Assembly: GCA_947259685.1 (NCBI GenBank)
Contig: CAMYNC010000038.1
Location: forward strand, 1-42,964
Origin: an uncultured Desulfuromonadales bacterium
Lineage (GTDB): Bacteria > Desulfobacterota > Desulfuromonadia > Desulfuromonadales > Geopsychrobacteraceae
Direction: 5' to 3'
DNA length: 42,964 nt
In this document: in pieces, positions 32,496 to 41,819 of the stretch
Layout of the letters: each line of letters opens with the position of its first letter
How positions within the stretch are numbered: position 1 is the first letter of the stretch
The notes under the pieces: model-generated
What the model was told of the DNA's origin: nothing
Seen by the model: only the letters and a program-made list of their open reading frames with translations
Databases searched by the model: none
Made by a program: the position numbers and the translations under genes

Positions 32496-33005
32496 ATGCT
32501 CAAAGGCTTGCATGTGGCGGTGGCCCTGTTGGCGTGTTGCAATGGTGCCGCATTTGCGGAACCGGATTTTGTTGAATTTCAGCGGATATTGGATCAGAGC
32601 TGTAGTAAGTGCCACACACGGGAGCGGATCGAGCAAGCCATGCAGAGCGGTAAAGATTTCAACCTGATCTTGAAAAAGATGCTCCAATTCGGCGCCCAGC
32701 TCTCGCCAAAGGAGCAGCAGGTGCTGGGAGTCTTTTGGCAAGCACCGGCAGTGCAAGCAGATTCAACTCCAAAAGTTGGCCCAACAGTGACCAGCGATCC
32801 CCTCGGCGAGTACCGAGCCGTGCTGGAACGCCGCTGCACCGGCTGTCATAGCCTGGAGCGGGTGGAAGAGGCGATGATGGCCGGCCGTTCGATCGAAGAC
32901 CTGGTCGAGATGATGCGCCAGCGTGGAGCGATTATTACCGAATCGGAGCAAAAGGTGCTTGGAACCTTCTGGGGCGAACCGCTGAAAAAAAAGCCATCTG
33001 AATAA
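32496..33005 (+). CDS. Diheme c-type cytochrome built from a tandem duplication
   Basis: 169 residues with a signal peptide (cleavage near residue 21, after AAFA). Two heme motifs, CSKCH (36-40) and CTGCH (114-118), lie in two repeats of about 60 residues that align with each other: heme motif, then xRxEQAM/ERVEEAM, a helix, and EQQVLGVFW/EQKVLGTFW. No clear axial Met follows; the second ligands are not obvious. It is probably a small periplasmic electron carrier. Cotranscribed with the upstream ferritin-like gene and ended by the terminator at 33031-33064. Confidence 0.85.
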   Translation: MLKGLHVAVALLACCNGAAFAEPDFVEFQRILDQSCSKCHTRERIEQAMQSGKDFNLILKKMLQFGAQLSPKEQQVLGVFWQAPAVQADSTPKVGPTVTSDPLGEYRAVLERRCTGCHSLERVEEAMMAGRSIEDLVEMMRQRGAIITESEQKVLGTFWGEPLKKKPSE

Positions 33006-33030
33006 CGGCTGAATCATAATGTTACATCTA

Positions 33031-33064
33031 CCGTCGCTGAAAAGTTTTTAGCGACGGTTTTTAT
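33031..33064 (+). terminator. Terminator after the diheme cytochrome
   Basis: CCGTCGCT (33031-33038) pairs with AGCGACGG (33050-33057), the stem extended inside by A/T pairs, followed by TTTTTATT. Confidence 0.9.
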
Positions 33065-33089
33065 TGGTCGATAATTTGCGGAGGGGAAC

Positions 33090-33773
33090 ATGCGACGGAT
33101 TAAAGATTGGCCGGCCGATGAGCGGCCACGGGAAAAACTTCTCGCTCAGGGTGCCGAAAAGTTGACCGATGCCGAACTGCTGGCATTGATCATCCGTACC
33201 GGCGACTCCGGCAGCGGCAACAGTGCCGTTGATCTCGCCCGCGGCCTGCTGCGCCGCTTCGGTTCCTTGCGCCAGCTAGCTGCCGCCAGCATTGTCGAAC
33301 TCTGTCAGCAAGCGGGAATCGGCCCGGCAAAAGCGGCTGAGTTGCAGGCCCTGTTTCAGATCGCTCGCCGCTTTTCCGACCAACGCCTGCAACCGGGCCA
33401 GCCCTATCGCAGCTCCAAGGATGCCTTTCTGCATTTTCACGAACGGCTCTGCGATTATCGCAAAGAACTGTTCCTCGCCCTGCTGCTCGACAGCAAAAAC
33501 CGGCTGATTCGCGAAGTCCAGATTTCCGAAGGCAGCTTAAATGCCAGCATCGTCCATCCGCGGGAAGTCTTCGCCCCGGTGCTGCGCGAATCGGCGTCCG
33601 CCATCCTGTTTGTGCACAATCACCCCTCCGGCGATCCCAGCCCCAGCGGCGAAGATATCGAGATCACCAAACGTCTGAAACAGGTCGGCGACCTGATGGG
33701 GGTCCGCGTGCTTGACCATATCATCATCGGCAACGGCGATTATGTCAGTCTGGCGGATCGGGGAATGCTCTAG
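33090..33773 (+). CDS. radC: RadC/JAMM-domain protein
   Basis: 227 residues, normal for RadC (about 220-230). The N-terminal helix-hairpin-helix part (about 1-100) has KAAELQALFQIARR after GIGP. The C-terminal MPN+/JAMM domain carries LLDSKNRLI and the zinc motif HNHPSGDPSPSGED (His176, His178, Ser186, Asp189). Despite the old name, a DNA repair role is not established. GGAGGGG precedes the ATG. It carries the same zinc motif as the N-terminus of the helicase at 28717, making two JAMM proteins within 5 kb. Confidence 0.95.
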   Translation: MRRIKDWPADERPREKLLAQGAEKLTDAELLALIIRTGDSGSGNSAVDLARGLLRRFGSLRQLAAASIVELCQQAGIGPAKAAELQALFQIARRFSDQRLQPGQPYRSSKDAFLHFHERLCDYRKELFLALLLDSKNRLIREVQISEGSLNASIVHPREVFAPVLRESASAILFVHNHPSGDPSPSGEDIEITKRLKQVGDLMGVRVLDHIIIGNGDYVSLADRGML

Positions 33774-33829
33774 CATTGACAGTCGGAGTGATCCGCCGAA
33801 GTTCTCCACTGGAGTTATCGGTGAAGCTT

Positions 33830-35191
33830 TCAGTCGAGGTCGTATTCCTTGATTTTATACATCAACGAGCGCAGGCTGACTTCCAGGAGTTTGGCAGCTT
33901 GGGTGCGATTGTTGCCGGTGTGAGCTAAGGCCCTGCGGATATAACTTTCTTCCAACCGGCGGGCGGCAATTTTCAGTGAAAACTCATCGCTGCCTGTCTC
34001 AGGCTGACGTCGATCAGATTTGGGCAGCGGCGGCAGCTCGAGAACCTCCTCGCGGTTGAACAACAAAGCTTTTTCAAGGAAATTCTGCAACTCACGGATA
34101 TTGCCCGGCCAATGGTAAGCCGCCAATTGCCGGCGGGCGGTCTCACTGAGCTGCGGCGGCACAAAACCTTCCCGTTCGGCGATCCGCTGGATAATATGTA
34201 CCGCCAGCAGCGGCAGGTCTTCGCAACGCTTGCGCAGTGGCGGCAGGTGAATTTCGACCACCGCCAAGCGATAGTAAAGGTCGCTGCGAAAGAGGTTTTT
34301 TTCGACTGCAGTCAACAGGTCGATGCCAGCAGCGGCCACCACCCGGGTTTGTATTTTTTCAGCACGGGTCGAGCCAACCTTGCGGATTTCCCCTTCCTGC
34401 AGCACCCGCAGCAGCTTCGGTTGCAACTCCAGCGGCAGTTCGGCGATCTCATCCAGAAACAAAGTACCGTCGCTGGCCGCCGAAAATAACCCCTGTTTTT
34501 CGCGCTCAGCACCCGTGAAAGAGCCTTTGGCGTGGCCAAACAGCTCACTTTCCAGCAAACCTGGTGAAATGGCGCTGCAGTTGATCGCCAGAAAAGGGCC
34601 ACGCCGGCCACTTTCACTGTGCACCCCCTTGGCGATCAATTCCTTCCCGGTGCCGGTTTCTCCGGTGATCAAGACCGGCGAATCGGCCTTGGCGACGGTG
34701 GTTACCATCTGCAGGATCCGGCCCATCTCCTGACTTTGGTGAACGATCTGTCCCAAGTTGAAATCGGTGGTCTGCTTGCCAAGGGCAGTTTTCAGCCGGA
34801 CATTCTCCTGCTGCAATTGCTGCCGTTCTTCGGCTTTGCGCAGGGTCAGCAGCACTTCATCCGGTTTGAACGGTTTGGAAATGTAATCGTAGGCGCCAAG
34901 CTTCATGCACTCCAGCGCCGTATCCACCCCGCCGTAAGCACTCATCATCATGATGGTGCAATCGAGTTGGCGAACCTCGGGGCGCGCGAGAAAAGTCAGC
35001 CCATCCATATCCGGCATACGGATATCGGACAAGATAACATCGAACTTTTCCCTGCGGATCACCTCAATCGCAGCGGCGCCGTTTTCCGCTTCGCTCACCC
35101 GGTAGTTATGCGGTTCGAGCACCAGGCGCAGCATATGGCGCATTGATGCTTCATCGTCGATAATCAGCAGATTCAGAAAATCTTTTCCCAT
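33830..35191 (-). CDS. sigma-54-dependent NtrC-family response regulator
   Basis: 453 residues. The receiver domain (1-120) has acidic Asp12/Asp13 and the phospho-acceptor Asp56 (ILSDIRMPDMDG), with Lys in ISKPFKPDE. The AAA+ domain (about 145-370) has Walker A GETGTGKE near 175 and the sigma-54-contact loop near 223, which reads GSFTGA rather than GAFTGA. A Fis-type helix-turn-helix ends the protein (NNRTQAAKLLEVSLRSLMYK). It activates RNA polymerase holding sigma-54. No histidine kinase is adjacent. The sigma-54-type promoters at 2501 and 23616 show that such regulation operates here, but no target can be assigned. Confidence 0.94.
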   Translation of the reverse strand: MGKDFLNLLIIDDEASMRHMLRLVLEPHNYRVSEAENGAAAIEVIRREKFDVILSDIRMPDMDGLTFLARPEVRQLDCTIMMMSAYGGVDTALECMKLGAYDYISKPFKPDEVLLTLRKAEERQQLQQENVRLKTALGKQTTDFNLGQIVHQSQEMGRILQMVTTVAKADSPVLITGETGTGKELIAKGVHSESGRRGPFLAINCSAISPGLLESELFGHAKGSFTGAEREKQGLFSAASDGTLFLDEIAELPLELQPKLLRVLQEGEIRKVGSTRAEKIQTRVVAAAGIDLLTAVEKNLFRSDLYYRLAVVEIHLPPLRKRCEDLPLLAVHIIQRIAEREGFVPPQLSETARRQLAAYHWPGNIRELQNFLEKALLFNREEVLELPPLPKSDRRQPETGSDEFSLKIAARRLEESYIRRALAHTGNNRTQAAKLLEVSLRSLMYKIKEYDLD

Positions 35192-35293
35192 GAGACCTCA
35201 GCCAAAGTTAAATAAATTATCGTTAGGATACATTTATTTTCATGTCGGGGCAAATATTAACTATGCAAAAATTGCAATCCCGAAAATAAACGT

Positions 35294-35329
35294 AAAAAAA
35301 AAAGGACCGGCGCAAACCTGCGCTGGTCC
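35294..35329 (-). terminator. Terminator of the sucCD operon
   Basis: GGACCGGCGCA (35304-35314) pairs with TGCGCTGGTCC (35319-35329), one mismatch. On the minus strand it is followed by ten T residues, 31 bases beyond the sucD stop. Confidence 0.93.
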
Positions 35330-35359
35330 CTTATGAGCGATTTATTATGCCTCTATGAT

Positions 35360-36232
35360 TCAGGGCTGCCAGACTTTCAGCAGCGCTTCAGCCATCTCCG
35401 CCGGAGAGTCAGCCACAGAAATACCGCACTCGTGCAAAAAGGCCTTTTTACTGGCTGCATCCCCTTTGCCGCCGGAGATGATCGCACCAGCGTGCCCCAT
35501 CCGCTTGCCGGCCGGGGCGGTAGCTCCGGCGATAAAAGCGGCGACTGGCTTGCTCATGTGGTCGCGGACAAACTCGGCCGCCTGCTCTTCGGCATCGCCG
35601 CCGATCTCTCCAATCATGATGACCGATTTGGTGGCCGGGTCCTCTTCGAACATCTTCAGCACGTCGAGATGGCTGGTGCCGTTGACCGGATCACCGCCGA
35701 TACCGACGCAGGTGGTCTGGCCGATGTCGCGGGTGGTCAGCTGCCAGACCGCTTCGTAGGTCAGGGTGCCGGAACGGGACACCACCCCCACCGGGCCTGG
35801 TTTGTGGATATAACCGGGCATGATGCCGATCTTGCACTGTCCAGGGGTAATCACGCCAGGGCAGTTGGGGCCGATCAGCCGGCAGCTCTTGCCCTCCATG
35901 TACTTGTTGACCTTGACCATATCAAGGACCGGAACTCCCTCGGTGATGCAGATCACCAGCTCGAGACCGGCATCGACCGCTTCCATGATCGCATCGGCGC
36001 TGCCGACCGGTGGGACATAAATCACCGACGCGGTGGCGCCGGTTTTGGCCACGGCATCCTCAACGGTATCGAAGACCGGAAAGCCGTCAATCTCAGTGCC
36101 ACCTTTGCCGGGCGTGACCCCACCAACCATCTGAGTGCCGTATTCGCGGGCACCCTGGGCGTGAAACAGTCCAGTCGCGCCGGTGATCCCCTGGGTGATG
36201 ACTTTGGTATTTTTATCGATCAGAATACTCAT
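35360..36232 (-). CDS. sucD: Succinyl-CoA synthetase alpha subunit
   Basis: 290 residues, normal length. With SucC it interconverts succinyl-CoA and succinate with formation of a nucleoside triphosphate, a TCA-cycle step in the cytosol. The CoA-binding Rossmann domain starts [19 protein letters not shown]. The phosphorylated active-site His is His247 in [14 protein letters not shown]. It begins two bases after the sucC stop, so the two are coupled. Confidence 0.97.
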   Translation of the reverse strand: MSILIDKNTKVITQGITGATGLFHAQGAREYGTQMVGGVTPGKGGTEIDGFPVFDTVEDAVAKTGATASVIYVPPVGSADAIMEAVDAGLELVICITEGVPVLDMVKVNKYMEGKSCRLIGPNCPGVITPGQCKIGIMPGYIHKPGPVGVVSRSGTLTYEAVWQLTTRDIGQTTCVGIGGDPVNGTSHLDVLKMFEEDPATKSVIMIGEIGGDAEEQAAEFVRDHMSKPVAAFIAGATAPAGKRMGHAGAIISGGKGDAASKKAFLHECGISVADSPAEMAEALLKVWQP

Positions 36233-36234
36233 CG

Positions 36235-37401
<1,167 letters not shown>

Positions 37402-37505
37402 TCGCGTCCTCACATGGTTGGAATGCAAATAAAAACCGGGTTCGACGCCGGCGGCCATAAGGAACTGAGAGGGAAATCGGCAACAAAAAAATGCCTACCT
37501 TGCTG

Positions 37506-37548
37506 CGTATACATAACTTTCCACCAAACTGTCAAGTGGTCAGACCAC
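37506..37548 (-). promoter_or_regulatory. sucCD promoter with a flanking palindrome
   Basis: On the minus strand TTGACA (37535-37530) and TATACG (37511-37506) are 18 bases apart. Directly upstream of the -35 lies GTGGTCAGACCAC (37536-37548), a perfect five-base inverted repeat that could bind a regulator. The rest of 37402-37626 shows no gene. Confidence 0.55.
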
Positions 37549-37626
37549 CACTAATGTCTGGCAATACTAAAAAACGCTGTTGTGGCAACTATAGCTTGAA
37601 GTCGTCAGGGGACAAGTAGCGCGCAC

Positions 37627-37661
37627 AAAAAAGCAGGCCGGAGCTAACTGCCCTGACCTGC
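37627..37661 (-). terminator. Terminator of the transaldolase gene
   Basis: On the minus strand GCAGGTC (37661-37655) pairs with GGCCTGC (37639-37633), one G-T pair, followed by six T residues (37632-37627). Confidence 0.75.
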
Positions 37662-37691
37662 CGTACCCTGAAATGCCGTTTGAATCGAAAA

Positions 37692-38333
37692 CTACTTGGT
37701 CTTTTCCCAGTCAGCAAGAAATTTTTCGATGCCGATATCGGTCAACGGATGCTTCGCCAGCTGAGTCATCACAGAGTAAGGAATGGTGCAGATATCAGCA
37801 CCGATTAATCCGGCATTGAGTACATGCAGTGGATTGCGCACCGAAGCGACGATGATCTCGGTGCCGTAGCCATAGTTGTCATAGATGGTGCGGATCTGCT
37901 CAACCCCTTCCATCCCCTCGTGGCCAATATCATCCAGCCGGCCGACAAATGGCGAGACGTAACTCGCTCCGGCCTTGGCGGCGAGGAGAGCCTGTAGAGA
38001 GGAAAAAATCAGGGTGACATTGGTGCGGATACCATCTGCATAAAACTGTTTGGTCGCCTTCAATCCTTCGGTGGTCATCGGTACTTTGACGACGATATTC
38101 TCATGGATTTTTGCCAGTTCACGCCCCTCGGCCAGCATCCCCGGCGCGTCCAGGGCGATCACCTCGGCAGAAATCGGGCCGTTGACAATACCGGTAATTT
38201 CGGTAATCACTTCTTTGAAGTCGCGGCCGCTTTTTGCGATCAGCGAGGGGTTGGTGGTGACGCCATCAACCAGGCCCAGTTCATGGGCAGCCTTGATCTC
38301 AGCGACTTCGGCGGTGTCGATAAAAAACTTCAT
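37692..38333 (-). CDS. tal: Transaldolase / fructose-6-phosphate aldolase family (TalC type)
   Basis: 213 residues, the short class of transaldolase (about 214-220). It transfers a dihydroxyacetone unit in the non-oxidative pentose phosphate pathway. Starts [26 protein letters not shown] and the Schiff-base Lys83 in [11 protein letters not shown] are present, followed by [11 protein letters not shown] and [12 protein letters not shown]. The close relative fructose-6-phosphate aldolase cannot be excluded from sequence alone. A dispersed repeat copy (38361-38496) begins 28 bases upstream of the start. Confidence 0.92.
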   Translation of the reverse strand: MKFFIDTAEVAEIKAAHELGLVDGVTTNPSLIAKSGRDFKEVITEITGIVNGPISAEVIALDAPGMLAEGRELAKIHENIVVKVPMTTEGLKATKQFYADGIRTNVTLIFSSLQALLAAKAGASYVSPFVGRLDDIGHEGMEGVEQIRTIYDNYGYGTEIIVASVRNPLHVLNAGLIGADICTIPYSVMTQLAKHPLTDIGIEKFLADWEKTK

Positions 38334-38360
38334 TCAGTTAACTCCTTAAGGGGTGAACCT

Positions 38361-38496
38361 GAATCAGTGGGTAAAAGGTGGATGAAGAGTGCAAGTGCTT
38401 GGATTGAATGAGTGCTGCAAAAATCTAAGCTGCACCCAAAGGTTCAGCGGTGATTTTTGGAGTGCTCAGGCAATTCAATGACTTGTGCTATTCGCC
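38361..38496. repeat. Dispersed intergenic repeat, copy B (136 bp)
   Basis: Aligns end to end with copy A at 23047-23181, from CAGTGGGTAA through AGTGCTTGGATT, TGCACCCAAAGGTTCAGCG and AGGCAATTCAATGACTT to GCTATTCGCC. Its last 53 bases overlap the 3' end of the small gene at 38444, so the repeat supplies that protein's C-terminus. Confidence 0.85.
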
Positions 38497-38728
38497 GTTT
38501 CAGACACTTTCTCGAACAGAAATGGAATTTTTCACCTTTAACCTGCGCTGAAATAGCATCGCTGAGCGGCAAAAAAGTGCCGCATTGAGGATCCTCAACC
38601 ATCTGTTCACCATCCCGCGAACGGTTTTTCGGCATTTTCCCACCAGGACGAGAGGAGGGGCGCAACAGCCCCTGAATCATCGAATAGCCGACAAAGCCGA
38701 CCAAAATCAGCAGCAGTAATTTAATCAT
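38444..38728 (-). CDS. Small membrane-anchored YHS/PP0621-like protein
   Basis: 94 residues from the ATG at 38728, which overlaps the folK stop by eight bases. One N-terminal membrane helix (IKLLLLILVGFVGYSMI), a basic linker, then a metal-binding-like module: DPQCGTFLPLSDAISAQV and FHFCSRKCLKRR, three cysteines in the pattern of YHS/TRASH zinc modules and of the PP0621 family. The last 17 residues (RRIAQVIELPEHSKNHR) are encoded by the dispersed repeat at 38361-38496, so the original C-terminus was probably replaced. Function is unknown. Confidence 0.75.
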   Translation of the reverse strand: MIKLLLLILVGFVGYSMIQGLLRPSSRPGGKMPKNRSRDGEQMVEDPQCGTFLPLSDAISAQVKGEKFHFCSRKCLKRRIAQVIELPEHSKNHR

Positions 38729-39245
38729 TGTTTGTCCATAACTGGTTAAGCTGAGTAATTCCGTCTGCCTTCGGCAACTCGGCAAGCAGTTGGCGAACGG
38801 TTTTATGCAAGCGCGGATGCTCCAGGTTCGGTGCCAGCTCCGCAAGCGGCAGCAACACAAAATGCCGCTGATGCAGTCGCGGATGCGGCAAAGTCAGCTC
38901 AAGGGTGTCGAGCACCTGTTCAGCAAAAAAAAGCAGGTCGATATCGAGAGTTCGCGCTCCCCAGCGAACCTCCCGCGCCCGCCCAGCGGCTTGTTCCAGC
39001 CGCTGACAGAGCTGTAACAGCTCGGTTGCCGGCAAGCTGGTGCGAATCTCAAGCACGGCGTTCAAATAATCCGGCTGCCCGTTCGGACCGCCGACCGCAG
39101 GAGTTCGATAGAGTGGGGATTGACTGATTACCCTCACCTGTGGATGATCGACAAAAGCCCCTAGCGCCTGCCGGAAGGCATGCAGGGGATCACCAAGGTT
39201 ACCGCCAAATCCAAGAAAAGCTCGACTCTGTTGCAACTCTGTCAT
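38721..39245 (-). CDS. folK: 6-hydroxymethyl-7,8-dihydropterin pyrophosphokinase
   Basis: 174 residues, close to the family length of about 160. Transfers pyrophosphate from ATP to 6-hydroxymethyl-7,8-dihydropterin in folate synthesis. Typical motifs: FLGFGGNLGDP near the start, SPLYRTPAVGGPNGQPDYLN, and the signature RWGARTLDIDLLFF with the two metal-binding aspartates, then LPHPRLHQRHFVLLPLAELA. Overlaps the start of the following small gene, so the two are coupled. Confidence 0.95.
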   Translation of the reverse strand: MTELQQSRAFLGFGGNLGDPLHAFRQALGAFVDHPQVRVISQSPLYRTPAVGGPNGQPDYLNAVLEIRTSLPATELLQLCQRLEQAAGRAREVRWGARTLDIDLLFFAEQVLDTLELTLPHPRLHQRHFVLLPLAELAPNLEHPRLHKTVRQLLAELPKADGITQLNQLWTNND

Positions 39246-39309
39246 AATCTTTAGGATTAAACCACAGTCACGAATCGTCGGTCAATTTCAGGATTCATAG
39301 GATTCTTTC

Positions 39310-39714
39310 ATGCAGTTAAGCCTGACCCTGGCAAGCAGCGATCTGGAACGTACGGAAAATTTCTACCGGGAGCTGCTCGGTCTCGATCCGCAGCTCAGCC
39401 GAGCGGCAGAAAACTTCCCCCCTTTCTTATTGCTGCGCTGCGGTCCCACCGGTATCGTCTTTCAGCAGGCCGCGGTGCTTGAAGCCCAGCATCCGGCGCT
39501 GCTGCAAAACCTGACCCGCCACCCCTTAGGGGTCGGTGTGCAACTGGAACTGAGCTGCGAGGATTTATCGACCGTGCGGCAAGCCATCGAACGTCATCAG
39601 TGGCCGCTGGCCTACGAATTGGACGATCAGCAGCATCAGCGCAGAGAAATCTGGTTGCATGATCCAGATGGTTATCTGCTGGTCTTGAATCAGGAATCAG
39701 CAAGCCCTGATTGA
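39310..39714 (+). CDS. Glyoxalase/bleomycin-resistance fold (VOC) protein
   Basis: 134 residues, the usual size of a single VOC protein with two beta-alpha-beta-beta-beta units. The start LSLTLASSDLERTENFYREL is typical, and the C-terminal unit has EIWLHDPDGYLLVLNQ. VOC proteins include lactoylglutathione lyases, dioxygenases and resistance proteins. The N-terminal metal His is missing (LTLAS where QLTLH would be usual), so activity cannot be assigned. Divergent from folK with 64 bases between them. Confidence 0.8.
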   Translation: MQLSLTLASSDLERTENFYRELLGLDPQLSRAAENFPPFLLLRCGPTGIVFQQAAVLEAQHPALLQNLTRHPLGVGVQLELSCEDLSTVRQAIERHQWPLAYELDDQQHQRREIWLHDPDGYLLVLNQESASPD

Positions 39715-39840
39715 ACCCCGACCGCGCAATCTATTCCAGGCGGCTCCATTAGCTGATCGCGAAGGGGTTGCAGCTCGCATGCTATGCTAGGAATGAACCC
39801 CCCTCTGCCCTCAATGCACCTAAAATAACCGGAGGTCGGA

Positions 39841-40488
39841 ATGATAAAAACCAACCACGCCAAAACCGCCAGCTTCGAAATCGATCCGCAACGCGGCTTC
39901 ACACCCCTGTGCCCTAACGAATTACCGGTCGCCGAAGGTGATCAGATTGCCGATGAATTAAATGCCCAAGCACAGTTTGCTGGCTTTCGGCTGGTCAGTA
40001 AAGATTGCCATCCTGCCGAAGCCCCCTGGGTTGCGATGTCTCTGGAGGAAGTTATGACTCCGGTCACCGGTAATTTTCCCGGCCTGGACATTAAATGGCC
40101 ACCGCACTGCGTGGTCGGCACCGAAGGCAATCAACTGATCCCCGGGCTGCCGCCTGAGACCGACTACGATCTGGTTATAAAAAAGGGTCAGGACCCGCTC
40201 AACCATCCTTACGGAGCCTGTTTTCAGGACCTGGCCGAAACAGAAAGCACCGGGGTGATCGAATGGCTGCGGCAGCGCAGCGTTGAGACGGTCATTGTCG
40301 CCGGGCTGGCGACCGATTACTGTGTTAAAACCAGCGTATTACAGCTGCGCCGGGCCGGGTTTCGGGTAATTGTCAATCTGGCCGGCTGCCGTGGGGTGGC
40401 ACCGGAGACCTCTGTGGCCGCGGTGGTCGAAATGCGCGCAGCGGGTACCGAATTGATCGCCGACGCGTCCGAACTGGTGGCAGCATGA
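39841..40488 (+). CDS. pncA: Nicotinamidase (isochorismatase superfamily)
   Basis: 215 residues. Deamidates nicotinamide to nicotinate for NAD salvage. The catalytic triad is visible: Asp15 in FEIDPQRGF, a Lys at 114/115 in LVIKKGQDP and the nucleophile Cys161 in GLATDYCVKTS. Metal ligands fit KDCHP and the WPPHCVVGT stretch. GGAGG lies before the ATG at 39841. Its stop overlaps the start of pncB (ATGA), which catalyses the next step, so the assignment is strongly supported by context. Confidence 0.94.
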   Translation: MIKTNHAKTASFEIDPQRGFTPLCPNELPVAEGDQIADELNAQAQFAGFRLVSKDCHPAEAPWVAMSLEEVMTPVTGNFPGLDIKWPPHCVVGTEGNQLIPGLPPETDYDLVIKKGQDPLNHPYGACFQDLAETESTGVIEWLRQRSVETVIVAGLATDYCVKTSVLQLRRAGFRVIVNLAGCRGVAPETSVAAVVEMRAAGTELIADASELVAA

Positions 40489-41708
40489 GTGCGACGCAAG
40501 TGGATCGCTACCTGATCGACAGCCTGCTCGATACCGATCTGTATAAGATCACGATGCTGCAGGCGTTTTACCATGCCCCGGAGTTTCGCACCGTTGACGT
40601 CGAATGGAAGTTTGCCTGCCGCAACCTCAAAGGCTTTGATCTGGCAGCGCTGATTCCGGAAATCCGCCGCCAGCTGGAACATGTCTGCACCCTCTCTTTT
40701 ATCGATGAAGAACTCGACTATCTGGCCGACTTTGCTTTTTTCACCCCCGACTTCATCGAGTTTCTGCGCATCTTTCGCCTCGATATGCGCTTTGTTCAGC
40801 TGCAACCGAAAGGCCGGGATCTCGATCTGCGCTTTCGTGGCCCGTTGATCCATGTCACCTTGATGGAAATCTACGCCCTGGCAATTATCAGCGAACTACA
40901 CAGCCTTGTGCATTGCAGGGGCATTGATCTGCCGGTCGCCAGAGAGAAATTGACCGCCAAGTTAGAGCTGCTCAAAGCCCAAGGGAGCATGCCCGGCTTC
41001 AGCTTTGCCGATTTCGGCACCCGGCGACGCGCCAGCAAAGCCTGGCAGGAAGAGGTGCTGGTCACCCTGCAGCAGCAGGTACCAGAATACTGCTCCGGAA
41101 CCAGCAGCCTGCACTTTTCCCGAGTGCTGGGAATGAAACCGATCGGCACCATGGCCCATGAGTGGCTGCAGAGCTGGCAGGCGGTCACCCGGCTGGCCGA
41201 TGCTCAGAAGGCTGCACTGGAAGGCTGGGTCCGTGAATATCGTGGCCGGCTGGGAATCGCCCTGACCGATTGCTATTCGATGGACTCCTTCATCCGCGAT
41301 TTTTCCGACCCTTACTTCGGCAAGCTTTACGATGGGCTGCGGCACGACAGCAGTTGCCCGTTTGAATGGGGAGAGAAAGCGATCGGGATGTACCAGAACA
41401 TGGGGATCGATCCAATGACCAAGGTGCTGGTTTTCAGCGACAGCCTCAACTTTCCGCGCATGCTCGAAATTTACCAGTACTTTAAAGGGCGGGCCAAACT
41501 TTCTTTCGGCATCGGCACCAACCTGATGAACGATGTCGGTAACCAGTCGCTCGATATCGTTATTAAAATGGTCGCGGCCAACGGCAAGCCGGTGGCAAAA
41601 ATTTCCGATGAGCCGGGCAAAAGCATGTGCGAAGACCCTGGCTATCTCAAGTATCTGGCCAGTCAATACGAAATCGATCCGGGCAAGCTGAAAATAACCG
41701 GCCGCTGA
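40485..41708 (+). CDS. pncB: Nicotinate phosphoribosyltransferase
   Basis: 407 residues, near the 400 of Escherichia coli PncB. Joins nicotinate and PRPP to form nicotinate mononucleotide with ATP hydrolysis. Characteristic stretches are LLDTDLYKITMLQAFYH near the start, the FADFGTRRRASKAWQ core near 182, GTSSLHFSRVLGMKPIGTMA with the region of the phosphorylated His, and SFGIGTNLMND near 345. Translationally coupled to pncA by a four-base overlap. Confidence 0.97.
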   Translation: MSATQVDRYLIDSLLDTDLYKITMLQAFYHAPEFRTVDVEWKFACRNLKGFDLAALIPEIRRQLEHVCTLSFIDEELDYLADFAFFTPDFIEFLRIFRLDMRFVQLQPKGRDLDLRFRGPLIHVTLMEIYALAIISELHSLVHCRGIDLPVAREKLTAKLELLKAQGSMPGFSFADFGTRRRASKAWQEEVLVTLQQQVPEYCSGTSSLHFSRVLGMKPIGTMAHEWLQSWQAVTRLADAQKAALEGWVREYRGRLGIALTDCYSMDSFIRDFSDPYFGKLYDGLRHDSSCPFEWGEKAIGMYQNMGIDPMTKVLVFSDSLNFPRMLEIYQYFKGRAKLSFGIGTNLMNDVGNQSLDIVIKMVAANGKPVAKISDEPGKSMCEDPGYLKYLASQYEIDPGKLKITGR

Positions 41709-41819
41709 GCGACCGAGGAACTGATTAGGACCGCAGCGCTACGAACTCGCTGCAAACCCAAAGTTCAACCTCAACTCAAACGGGGCATAGAAAACGCTCT
41801 TTAGGAAATCAATCCCTGC

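Noticed and set aside
35240..35290. sigma-54 promoter upstream of the NtrC-type regulator
   Set aside because: TTGC elements are present, but the GG-to-GC distance is 12-13 bases rather than 10.
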